Source: an uncultured Chitinophagaceae bacterium (GTDB taxonomy: Bacteria; Bacteroidota; Bacteroidia; Chitinophagales; Chitinophagaceae). Taken from it: a DNA stretch of 21,649 nt. The DNA lies in assembly GCA_934502905.1 (NCBI GenBank), contig CAKSVK010000046.1:1-21649 (forward strand). The letters run 5' to 3'. Below are positions 14,331-21,649 of this stretch, piece after piece; the first letter of the stretch is position 1; each line of letters begins with the position of its first letter. The translations under genes and the position numbers were made by a program. The notes under the pieces were generated by a model. That model searched no databases. It worked only from the letters and a program-made list of their open reading frames with translations, and had not been told where the DNA came from.

Positions 14331-17300
14331 TTAAAATTGAACAGTTGCACCAAATGTAAACGTGCGAAGTTGAGGATAGGTAACATATTGTCCACCTGTT
14401 ATACGCTCCGGATCAAGTCCCGGATATTTGCTGATCGTAAATACGTTATCGGCAGCAAAGTATACCCGCAAACTCTTTATAGTAGCTTTGCTAACGATCT
14501 GTGACGGAACAGTATATCCTATCTGGATGTTCTTCAGCCTGGTAAAAGAAGCGTCTTTTAAAAAATAGGTTGAAGCATAATTCTGCACAGGTGCGTATCC
14601 GTCTGCCACGTATAACTTGGGCATCGTAGTGCTGGGGTTATCGGGTGTCCAGCGATTATGCCAGTCTGTTGTCGGAACAGACCCCTGCCTGAATGGCTCA
14701 ATTCCCCAACCGGATACATATACTTTTTGTCCTTGTGATCCATATAATTGTGCAGAAAAATCAAATCCTTTCCAATCAAATCCCAGCGTAAAATTGTATT
14801 GATAAGCAGGATATCTTCCGCTTACATAAGTACGGTCTTGGTCATTGATCACTCCGTTGCCGTCAACGTCCTTGATTTTCAGATCTCCGGGAGATGGTGT
14901 AACAGGTTGTTTGGGCGACTTGTCAATGTCATCCTGGTTCTGGAATATGCCATCCCATATATACACATAGTATTCGTCCAATGCGCGACCTTCTTCCCGA
15001 ATGGTGTTTCCACTTATTTCACGGGCGCCAAATTGTTCCAGCTTGTTTTTATAGGCCTGCACGTTGGCGCCAACTGTGAAGCCGACTTCTTTACTTATTT
15101 GATCGCGATATTGTGCGCTTACTTCAAATCCTTTATTCCTGACGGCCCCATTGTTGATAGTGGGTGCGTTTAAGCCCAGCCAAAGAGGAACCTGGGAAGA
15201 TCTCAAAATATCAAAAGTGTACTTATTGAACCAGTCTGCAGTGATATTAAGCTTGTTCTGCAGCAGTGTCATATCAAGACCGATATCAAACACCCGTGTT
15301 GTTTCCCAGGTAAGATTAGGATCAACCAGTCCGCTGGCAGCGTAGCCGGGAGTAATAGTTGTTCCGAATACATAATCTCTGGCTTGTAATATAGGTTGAT
15401 AAGGGTAATAATTAGGAGTACCATTGGAAAAAGCAATATTTTGATTTCCCAATTCCCCCCAGGAACCCCGGATCTTTAAATCATCTAACCAGGTTATGTC
15501 GCGCATAAAATTCTCTTCGGAAATACGCCAGGCACCGGAGAAGGAATAGAACAGTCCCCAACGGGTGTCCCTGGGCAGGCGGGACGTTCCGTCGTATCGA
15601 ATACTGGCGCCCAACAAATACTTATCCCGGAAATCATAGTTTACATTGCCATAATACGACTGGATCGCCCATTCATTGGAGCTGCCGGAGTTGTACATGC
15701 CACTTGTCGGTCCTGCATTGATCTCCCTGAGCAGATTGGTTGTGTAGCGCACACGTCCGGCATTCAGGAAGCTGTATTTATTATGCTCCTGCTGAATACC
15801 TGCAAGTGCTGAAATGGTATGATTGCCAAAAGTTCTTCTGAGGTTCAGCTGGCTGTAAAAAACTGTATAAATATTATCGTTTCTGCCTACATCGAGTCCG
15901 GGAGAACCTACATCTAAATTGGTCGCATAGCTTAGATCATGCCACCAATACAGAGGAATGATAGGCCGGAAATCATTAGTTTTGACTGTACCGTAATTAG
16001 CACCGCCCCTGTTCTCCCATACCAGTCCTTTCAGAATTTCAACATCAAGAGACAGGTTACCCTGTATATAATAATCATCGGTTCTGGTTCTTACGTCATT
16101 CTGTACTATTGCAACGGTATTTTTATTTCCCTGTTCAAGAGGGTAAGCCTTATATATATACTTTGATCCATCGGGCGAAACAGGTGCATACAGGGGAGAT
16201 TGCGCTAAAGTAGATAAGAATTGATCAGTTGCACCCTGACGTGGGTTTATTTTATCACCGTAGCGCATCTGAATATTCGTGCCAATGGTGATTCTTTTGT
16301 GTACTTTGGACTGGAGCCCCAGATCGAGGGTGTATTTTTTATACTTAAATCCTATCATAGTTCCAGGCTGATCTGTATAGCCAATGCCTAAGTTATAATT
16401 TGTATCATCTTTTCCTCCATTGAGATTAAGATAATGGTTTTGCACGTTAGCAGTTACAAACTGGTCATCCAGCCAATTATGATTTGGATATTTTGTTCTG
16501 TCCGTGGCATTCTTATACAGGTCAATTTGCTCCTGTGTATAAATGGGTTGTAAGCCTGAATTACTCCTTGCTTCGTTGGTCAACTCCATATATTCTGCCG
16601 AATTATAGATCATGTCCGGCAGGGACGTTGCCCTTGAAAGTCCAAGGTTATAATTGTAGGTAAGCGAAAAGCCACCGGATTTTCCTTTTTTCGTTTTTAC
16701 AACAATTACGCCATTTGCACCCCTTGATCCATAGATAGCGGCAGATGCTGCGTCTTTCAATACACTGATGGATTCTATATCATTGGGATTGAGAACCGTT
16801 AAGCTTCCCGGCAATCCGTCTACAATGACAAGCGGATCGTTCCCGGCACCGCTAAACGTGCTTACACCCCGTATGCGCATGTTCACATTTTCGTTGCCTG
16901 GCTCGCCTGAACCCTGAATTACCTGTAACCCGGGCAACTGTCCCTGTAATAAAGCAGCGGGATTAGTGGCTACTCTTTTATTTATTTCATCACCGCTAAT
17001 GGTTGCCACAGCGCTGGTCAGCTTTCTTCTTGATTGTGTGTTATAACCTACCACTACTATTTCATCCAGCTTATTTTCTACCGCCTGCATCACAATATCA
17101 ATACTGGTTTGCGCTCCCACTTTTATTGTTTGTGTTGCATAGCCTACGTAAGAAACTTCGATGGAACCACCGCTTTCTACATCAATAGAGAAATTACCTT
17201 CTGTGTCGGAAACCGTAATGTTGTTGCCTGACCTGATGGTTACCCCGGCCAGGGGCTCCCCGCCATTATTTATAATCTTTCCTTTTACAGGGGGTGCTGC

Positions 17301-17687
17301 AGCAGAAGATGGCGTATTGGCTTCCATGCTTTTGATAATTACCAGTTTCCCCGACATCTGGTTTGATACAAGTCCTGTGCCTGCAAGTATTTTTCTCAGC
17401 AGGTCATTTACAGATATGTTTTTTTCGCTAACGGTTACCTTGAATTCGTCTTTCATGACCATTGTGCTGAACACAAACCGGTAATCGGTTTTTCGCTCGA
17501 TTTCTTTTAAGGCTTTGGTAAGCTTTATGTTATCGAAGTGTACGGTCAGCGTTTCCTGCGAACTGACCTCTTTGGCTGTTACCTGCAGTACGGTAGCAAA
17601 AACCAGGAAAAGACTACATTTCATAAGCAGAATCATTCTGGACATTTTCTGATTCCAGGGCAGTTTTGGAAAGTCCCTTTTTTTCAT
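14331..17687 (-). CDS. SusC/RagA-family TonB-linked outer-membrane transporter with STN domain
   Basis: 1118 residues from the ATG at 17687 (MKKRDFPKLP); the ORF extends to 17780, but the extra 31 residues add nothing typical. After a signal region with a hydrophobic stretch (about 18-38) comes an STN domain at about 47-120 (LTVHFDNIKLTKALKEIERKTDYRFVF), which talks to the FecR anti-sigma in the periplasm. A carboxypeptidase-regulatory-like domain follows (134-200), then the SusC signature LDEIVVVGYNTQSRRKLTSA (about 207-226), the plug with ALLQGQLPGLQVIQGSGEPG and DAASAAIYGSRGANGVIVVKTKKG, and the barrel ending in LRTFTFGATVQF. It imports glycan fragments with SusD using TonB energy. The STN domain, with sigma and FecR genes directly upstream, marks a trans-envelope signalling PUL. 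A 106-bp gap separates it from fecR and may hold its own promoter. Confidence 0.97.
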   Translation of the reverse strand: MKKRDFPKLPWNQKMSRMILLMKCSLFLVFATVLQVTAKEVSSQETLTVHFDNIKLTKALKEIERKTDYRFVFSTMVMKDEFKVTVSEKNISVNDLLRKILAGTGLVSNQMSGKLVIIKSMEANTPSSAAAPPVKGKIINNGGEPLAGVTIRSGNNITVSDTEGNFSIDVESGGSIEVSYVGYATQTIKVGAQTSIDIVMQAVENKLDEIVVVGYNTQSRRKLTSAVATISGDEINKRVATNPAALLQGQLPGLQVIQGSGEPGNENVNMRIRGVSTFSGAGNDPLVIVDGLPGSLTVLNPNDIESISVLKDAASAAIYGSRGANGVIVVKTKKGKSGGFSLTYNYNLGLSRATSLPDMIYNSAEYMELTNEARSNSGLQPIYTQEQIDLYKNATDRTKYPNHNWLDDQFVTANVQNHYLNLNGGKDDTNYNLGIGYTDQPGTMIGFKYKKYTLDLGLQSKVHKRITIGTNIQMRYGDKINPRQGATDQFLSTLAQSPLYAPVSPDGSKYIYKAYPLEQGNKNTVAIVQNDVRTRTDDYYIQGNLSLDVEILKGLVWENRGGANYGTVKTNDFRPIIPLYWWHDLSYATNLDVGSPGLDVGRNDNIYTVFYSQLNLRRTFGNHTISALAGIQQEHNKYSFLNAGRVRYTTNLLREINAGPTSGMYNSGSSNEWAIQSYYGNVNYDFRDKYLLGASIRYDGTSRLPRDTRWGLFYSFSGAWRISEENFMRDITWLDDLKIRGSWGELGNQNIAFSNGTPNYYPYQPILQARDYVFGTTITPGYAASGLVDPNLTWETTRVFDIGLDMTLLQNKLNITADWFNKYTFDILRSSQVPLWLGLNAPTINNGAVRNKGFEVSAQYRDQISKEVGFTVGANVQAYKNKLEQFGAREISGNTIREEGRALDEYYVYIWDGIFQNQDDIDKSPKQPVTPSPGDLKIKDVDGNGVINDQDRTYVSGRYPAYQYNFTLGFDWKGFDFSAQLYGSQGQKVYVSGWGIEPFRQGSVPTTDWHNRWTPDNPSTTMPKLYVADGYAPVQNYASTYFLKDASFTRLKNIQIGYTVPSQIVSKATIKSLRVYFAADNVFTISKYPGLDPERITGGQYVTYPQLRTFTFGATVQF

Positions 17688-17793
17688 ACTTTTGTTTTGT
17701 TTAAAAATGAGCAATAGGGCAGGCATAACCCGCAAAGTTTGACCTACCCCTTTTTTGAACTCCGGGAGGAATGGGCGCAATCCATTTCTCCTT

Positions 17794-18840
17794 TTATTTT
17801 GATATAATTATATCCGTTCCTTCAATAGCATAATTAAAAAAATATGAATCTTTAAAAGCTTTTAATACCTGTTCTATGCTCTCATCCCGAAAGGTTCCTG
17901 TAAACCCGTATTGCTTCACCTTTTCGTCCTTAAAGATCAGCCGGACATTATACCATCTTTCCAGCTTTTCCTTGAGCATTTCAAAGGTTTCTTCCTCGAT
18001 GATCAATGTATTCTGTATCCAGGCGGTTTCGATATTAAGGCTGTCACGGTTGTAGGATAGTGCCTCAATTGCTATATGGGGACTGACTTTATTTTCAGGT
18101 ACTTCAGCACTGTTATCTCCTTCTATCTTTTTCCCGGTTTCTGTATCAAGCACAAACTTTTGTTTTGGTCTTAACGACATGCGTAACGGCGTTAAAGAAC
18201 CATTTTTGATCAGTATATCTACTTTTCCTCTTAAAAGGGATGTTTCGGTAGTTTTCTCTCCCGGATAGGCCCGTACATTAAAGAAAGTGCCCGTAACGTT
18301 TACATCGTACTTGTCAACACTCACTGTAAAGGGCAGGCGGGTATTATGTATCACATCAAATCCTCCTTCGCCTACCAGGAATACCTTGCGATCGATTTTG
18401 CCAAAGCTGTCACTTAGCGTTAATGTAGAGCCGGAATTGAGGTATACTTTTGTTCCATCGGGAAGTGTAATAGTTTGCTTGGCACCCGGTTTTGTTGTAA
18501 AAACCAGGGCATTTTCCGTATGTACATTGTCTGTATGTGTATTGTTCTTTAACCAAAAATAGCCTGCAAAAATAATGAGTGCGCAGGCAGCAGCATATAC
18601 ACTGACTCTCAGGAGGTTAAATCTTTTTACCGGGGTCGGGTGCAAACCGCCGGCTGCGCCTGTCAGGGAACCTGTCATCAAAAAAACGAGCTGTTTTGCT
18701 TCTTCAACAATGTCTATCTGATCAGGATAGTCTTTCTGGTATTGATCCCAATACAATATATCCTGCTCATTTTTCTCAAGGCAGTAATTGATGAAAGAGT
18801 CATTGATAACTAATTCTTCTACCGACAAACGAACAGGCAT
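17794..18840 (-). CDS. FecR-family anti-sigma factor
   Basis: 348 residues. The cytoplasmic N-terminus (1-75, NDSFINYCLEKNEQDILYWDQY) would bind the sigma factor. One membrane helix lies at about 77-97 (SVYAAACALIIFAGYFWL). The periplasmic FecR domain starts near 113 (FTTKPGAKQTITLPDGTKVYLNSGSTL, LVGEGGFDV, VTGTFFNVRAY), and the C-terminal DUF4974/STN-like domain spans about 275-345 (FEMLKEKLERWYNVRLIF, YGFTGTFRDESIEQVLKAF). This matches the Bacteroidetes FecR layout. It receives the signal from the SusC STN domain and frees or activates the sigma factor. It lies 65 bp downstream of the sigma gene and is likely cotranscribed with it. Confidence 0.95.
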   Translation of the reverse strand: MPVRLSVEELVINDSFINYCLEKNEQDILYWDQYQKDYPDQIDIVEEAKQLVFLMTGSLTGAAGGLHPTPVKRFNLLRVSVYAAACALIIFAGYFWLKNNTHTDNVHTENALVFTTKPGAKQTITLPDGTKVYLNSGSTLTLSDSFGKIDRKVFLVGEGGFDVIHNTRLPFTVSVDKYDVNVTGTFFNVRAYPGEKTTETSLLRGKVDILIKNGSLTPLRMSLRPKQKFVLDTETGKKIEGDNSAEVPENKVSPHIAIEALSYNRDSLNIETAWIQNTLIIEEETFEMLKEKLERWYNVRLIFKDEKVKQYGFTGTFRDESIEQVLKAFKDSYFFNYAIEGTDIIISK

Positions 18841-18905
18841 AATTGTTCTGGTTTGTGATAAAGACGGTGAATTGAGGAAACTTTACCCCGGATTTAGTAA
18901 ATTTT

Positions 18906-19502
18906 TTAATTTTTGACAAGAAGGTCGATGGACAATAAACTAAGCGCTAGCGGAACGAGGGCAAAAAAGTGAGGAGTATTTGCATCTGTAAGTTCTTTCC
19001 GCAGTTTTTTTACCCCTTTGAACAGGTTATTGTAAATGGTTCTGCGCGATAAACCGGTCCGCTGTTGGATTTCCTCGTTTGATAAACCCTCCCCATACTT
19101 CAGCAATATTACCATACGGCAGGTAGCGGGGAGCTTATTACAAATATTTCTGATTTTTTCTATTAAGGCATTGTTGGACTGTATTTTCTCAAGCAACTCC
19201 TGTACCGAAGGCTGATATTCATCCTGCACTACATATAATGCATGGTGACGCAAATAGCTCTTTTCCGAACGATGGTGATCAATGAGGCGCCTTTTAAAAG
19301 CAGTTTGCAGGTAAGTCCGCGGATTGACGATGCCTGAAAAGTCTATATTTTTCTCCATCAGGGAAAGAAAAAACTGATGTAGTAAATCGTTGAGCTCCTC
19401 GCCGGTGTATCCCAGTCGTCGTCCTACCAGAATCAAATCTTCCTGAAACTTCTCATACCAACCGGCGATAAGTGTATTGATATTTTCAGCACTTTGACTC
19501 AT
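18906..19502 (-). CDS. ECF-type RNA polymerase sigma factor with hydrophobic C-terminal tail
   Basis: 198 residues. Region sigma-2 spans about 12-85 (DLLHQFFLSLMEKNIDFSG, NPRTYLQTAFKRRLIDHHRS), and sigma-4 spans about 108-172 (KLPATCRMVILLKYGEGLSNEEI, TGLSRRTIYNNLFKGVKKLRK, the promoter-recognition HTH). It belongs to the Bacteroidetes ECF group paired with FecR and SusC, and should direct transcription of susC and the downstream genes. After sigma-4 there is a hydrophobic segment at about 178-196 (HFFALVPLALSLLSIDLLV), which could touch the membrane or be part of contact with the anti-sigma. The start at 19502 (MSQSAENINTLIAGWYEKF) gives a normal N-terminus. No TAnnTTTG box was found in the 183-bp gap upstream. 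Confidence 0.95.
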   Translation of the reverse strand: MSQSAENINTLIAGWYEKFQEDLILVGRRLGYTGEELNDLLHQFFLSLMEKNIDFSGIVNPRTYLQTAFKRRLIDHHRSEKSYLRHHALYVVQDEYQPSVQELLEKIQSNNALIEKIRNICNKLPATCRMVILLKYGEGLSNEEIQQRTGLSRRTIYNNLFKGVKKLRKELTDANTPHFFALVPLALSLLSIDLLVKN

Positions 19503-19664
19503 AGCAGCGTTATTGCAATCGGATTATTTTGATGCTGCAAGTTCTTAAAAAATATGCAGAGATATTCTTTTTGGTGAAGAAAATCACCCGATCGTCAGAA
19601 TTGCTGGGAACAGATGTAACAGTATGCTGATATTTTCAGGGTGAATACAACAAGATTTCCAGCT

Positions 19665-19684
19665 TTCAACAGGTTGAAAACCTT
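19665..19684. repeat. 20-bp PUL-boundary repeat, right copy
   Basis: The plus strand reads TTCAACAGGTTGAAAACCTT. Its reverse complement matches 8768-8787 at 19 of 20 positions. It begins one base beyond the stop of the P4-type phosphatase and lies upstream of the sigma factor gene. An overlapping palindrome, TTTCAACAGGTTGAAA (19664-19679), gives a 7-bp stem. Confidence 0.6.
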
Positions 19685-19685
19685 G

Positions 19686-20504
19686 TTAATACCGTTTTAA
19701 TCCCTTTAAGACCAGGCTGTCTTTATCGGATCTCGGCAGTTCATGTTTGTATTCGTATAACATGCTCTCCCAGTCGCCATACATGGCGTTGGGCAAAACA
19801 ATAAAGCGGGAGCCGAACAGGTCTGCATTCTGCCGGGTGAGGGTGTTGCGTATGTCCTCGGGGCGTTTGTCGAAAGCCGAACTGAAATCACTGAGGTTAT
19901 CGCCAAAAAGCATTATTATATCATGTGTTTCTGATACGGCATCGCGGCGGGGGCCTTTCCCCGATCCTTCGGTTTTCAGGATCAGGTGCCCATCCACCGC
20001 ATCCGGGAAGTTCCAGCGTTGCAGGTCTTTTAATGTCTGTTCTCTTTCTTCCTCACGCCGGTTGGTTATATAAAATACGCTTACTCCTTTACTGTTTGCA
20101 TACTGGAAAAAGCTCAGTCCTCCCGGCACCGTATCACATTCCACACGTCTGGTCCACACCATCCAGGCAGAATCGCTATATTCCTCGTTTCTTAAAGCGC
20201 TGTGCACCTGGTAAGGGCTGTTGTCAAGAATGGTTTCGTCTATATCTGTCACAACAGCCAACGGCTTGGTATGCGGCTCCTTTAACAACAGGTCAAGCTG
20301 CACCCTCGCGGCATTATATGCCTGGTAACAAAGGGCTTTGTATTCAGAGGCCCGTTGCTGCCAGACCGCTCCCCACAGGGGGCCTTGCACAACAAGGGAT
20401 GGCGTGTTAGCACTGCCGGTGGCAGCATTACGCTGTACCTTACATGAAACTGCTGCTAGAAGAAAAAACAAAAAAATAAACCTGCGTTTTGAAATACTGT
20501 TCAT
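19686..20504 (-). CDS. 5'-nucleotidase, lipoprotein e(P4) family (class C acid phosphatase)
   Basis: 272 residues with a lipobox AVSC and Cys21, so an outer-membrane lipoprotein. HAD-superfamily motifs are complete: VVTDIDETILDNS with the nucleophile Asp87 and acid/base Asp89, motif II YITNR at 145-149, a basic pair in GPRRD near 185-188, and motif IV FGDNLSDF at 200-207. The family removes phosphate from nucleotides and other monoesters outside the cytoplasm; in Haemophilus it serves NAD uptake. SVLQGPLWGAVWQQRASEYKAL-like sequence at the N-terminus (here VVQGPLWGAVWQQRASEYKAL) is typical. It follows the alkaline phosphatase-family gene by 65 bp in the same direction and is probably cotranscribed with it. 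Link to the PUL is not evident. Confidence 0.93.
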   Translation of the reverse strand: MNSISKRRFIFLFFLLAAVSCKVQRNAATGSANTPSLVVQGPLWGAVWQQRASEYKALCYQAYNAARVQLDLLLKEPHTKPLAVVTDIDETILDNSPYQVHSALRNEEYSDSAWMVWTRRVECDTVPGGLSFFQYANSKGVSVFYITNRREEEREQTLKDLQRWNFPDAVDGHLILKTEGSGKGPRRDAVSETHDIIMLFGDNLSDFSSAFDKRPEDIRNTLTRQNADLFGSRFIVLPNAMYGDWESMLYEYKHELPRSDKDSLVLKGLKRY

Positions 20505-20569
20505 CGTGAAAATTTGAATGTGTTAATTTCCCTGAAACCTTCGTTTGCCTGCCCCCTGAAACCAGTAAT

Positions 20570-21649
20570 TTAATTGTCCTTCACTATCCAGCGGTTAAGC
20601 ATATTTTCCGGCATTTCGATAACAACCTTATAAAAGGAAGAAGGCTTATTGCTTACATCAATCACAGCTTCCTGCTTTGCCAGCGGCACAGTAGCAACAA
20701 GGTGGTATTCATCCTTACGGCCTTCTTTAAAGTTATTGGTTGTTGTCAGCCATATCTTTGTATTCCCTTTTGTGGAAGCTGCTTTCCATGTCACACGCAG
20801 CCTCCCATTTTCCAGTACCGCATTGGGAGAAATGGCTGAAATATTACCGGTAAGGGGGATACCATCTATTTCCATTAGCTGTTCCCTGGGAATGGTTACG
20901 CCCAGGAAGGAGGCCAGTGAAGGCATAATATCCACCACGCCCGGGTTGCCGGTTTTAAAATAATTGTTCAGGCCTTTAGCATTGGTAACCATCCAGGTAG
21001 CCCGTTCCCTGTCTGACTGGCCGCCATGTCCTTTGCCATTATCCGCACTTCTTCCATGATCGGTAGTAATATATATTACCCAGTCTTCTTTAAAGTTTTT
21101 TTCACGGTATTGAATAGCTGCCCAAAGTCTTCCCATTTGGTTGTCCATTATTTCCACCGCCTTGTAAAACTCCGGACTGTCACCATACATGTGTCCCATG
21201 TCATCTGTATATTCCAGGTATACCCATGAAAGATCAGGGGCCTGGCTTTTAATGTAATCCGAAGCGTTATCTACCACCGCTTCGTCTATGCGGTGCATAA
21301 AATCCCTTTTTGGATCATGCGGGTAATTTACGGTATCCAGTTCCAACCCGTCAAAATGATGATCCAGCTTCAGGTGTCCGGTTGCCGGTAAGCTTTCGCC
21401 TACCAGCTTTGTCCTGTTGTCCTCCCAGCTGGAAAATACGGCTGTCTTTTTTTGCGGGTATTGTTGTTTAAAAAAACGAAAGATCGTCCAGTAGTTATAA
21501 TTGGGCGCAGCTATATCGTTATCCCAAACATTATGCTTATTCACCCATGTACCGGTAAGCAGGCTGTTATAGCCAACAGCCGATATGGTAGGTGTTTCCG
21601 AATAACCACCCTTTTCGCCTCCTACATGTGCCCGGGTATACCCGCCTAC
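20570..21649 (-). CDS. Alkaline phosphatase-superfamily phosphodiesterase/phosphatase (partial, N-terminus off the window)
   Basis: The reading frame is open from the right edge to a TAA at 20570, giving 359 residues with the start missing. A GTG at 21544 is internal, because the sequence upstream of it is typical of the family. The window begins inside the active-site region: GGYSETPTISAVGYNSLLTG, where a Thr (about visible residue 21) is the likely nucleophile. Metal-ligand blocks follow: YTDDMGHMYG, YITTDHGRS and GKGHGG. The pattern fits type I phosphodiesterase/nucleotide pyrophosphatase relatives. After GIPLTGN the last 100 or so residues (GRLRVTWKAASTKGNTKIWLTT) look like a fibronectin-III-like sandwich. 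Such enzymes are normally secreted, but the signal peptide lies outside. It would act upstream of, or alongside, the neighbouring P4-type phosphatase. Confidence 0.88.
   Translation of the reverse strand, partial: VGGYTRAHVGGEKGGYSETPTISAVGYNSLLTGTWVNKHNVWDNDIAAPNYNYWTIFRFFKQQYPQKKTAVFSSWEDNRTKLVGESLPATGHLKLDHHFDGLELDTVNYPHDPKRDFMHRIDEAVVDNASDYIKSQAPDLSWVYLEYTDDMGHMYGDSPEFYKAVEIMDNQMGRLWAAIQYREKNFKEDWVIYITTDHGRSADNGKGHGGQSDRERATWMVTNAKGLNNYFKTGNPGVVDIMPSLASFLGVTIPREQLMEIDGIPLTGNISAISPNAVLENGRLRVTWKAASTKGNTKIWLTTTNNFKEGRKDEYHLVATVPLAKQEAVIDVSNKPSSFYKVVIEMPENMLNRWIVKDN

Noticed and set aside
15939..17484. Plus-strand ORFs of 60-110 codons across the susC gene and the other long minus-strand genes
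   Set aside because: They are antisense shadows of well-supported genes and have low-complexity or non-protein-like translations.
17733..17740. -7 box for susC (minus strand AAACTTTG)
   Set aside because: One of the six fixed positions differs from TAnnTTTG and no -33 box is seen; an ECF-dependent promoter would not need this sequence, so it is not listed.
20570..21544. Separate 324-residue gene starting at a GTG at 21544
   Set aside because: The frame continues upstream to the window edge through the active-site block (SETPTISAVGYNSLLTG), so the GTG is internal.

Overview
The window looks like a chromosomal piece of a Bacteroidota bacterium, most likely a Chitinophagaceae-like soil or plant-associated glycan degrader. 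The evidence is a complete sigma/anti-sigma/SusC/SusD polysaccharide utilisation locus (PUL), a TonB-dependent barrel of the Bacteroidetes OMP_b-brl type, secreted enzymes with Sec or lipoprotein signals, and several matches to the Bacteroidetes -7 promoter box TAnnTTTG. No rRNA, tRNA, CRISPR array or phage genes were seen.

Layout. (1) 1-2973, minus strand: the 5' part of a TonB-dependent outer-membrane barrel protein (runs off the left edge) and, upstream of it, a secreted DUF6454-like protein. (2) 2974-3586, no intact gene: a short reading frame resembling a DUF1801 N-terminus, whose stop lies in the end of a 142-bp inverted-repeat hairpin element. (3) 3587-6618, plus strand: an AraC-family regulator, a DapA-family lyase/deaminase and a proline racemase-family 4-hydroxyproline epimerase, i.e. 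part of a hydroxyproline catabolic operon. The dehydrogenases that would complete the pathway are not in the window. (4) 6639-7838: a REP-associated tyrosine transposase (RAYT) lying between two half-units of a repeat, preceded by three tandem gene-free copies (162-167 bp) of the same repeat. (5) 7894-8643, minus: YggS/PLPBP pyridoxal-phosphate protein. (6) 8799-19502, minus: the PUL, transcribed in the order ECF sigma factor, FecR-type anti-sigma, SusC, SusD, a six-hairpin glycosidase-like lipoprotein and a GH110-like alpha-1,3-galactosidase. (7) 19686-21649, minus: a P4-type acid phosphatase lipoprotein and an alkaline phosphatase/phosphodiesterase cut by the right edge.

How it works together. 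The PUL reads as a self-regulated uptake system. FecR senses transport through the STN domain of SusC and controls the ECF sigma factor; SusC/SusD capture and import an oligosaccharide; the two enzymes trim it, probably removing terminal alpha-galactose. The AraC-DapA-epimerase block would act on hydroxyproline, for example from plant cell-wall glycoproteins or collagen. The two phosphatases are secreted and could release phosphate.

Most interesting: the RAYT array, where one stem shows a base-pair-preserving double change between copies and the transposase sits between the two halves of a unit; a 20-bp sequence (19/20 identical, inverted) at both outer limits of the PUL; intercistronic hairpins within the PUL; and a hydrophobic C-terminal tail on the sigma factor.
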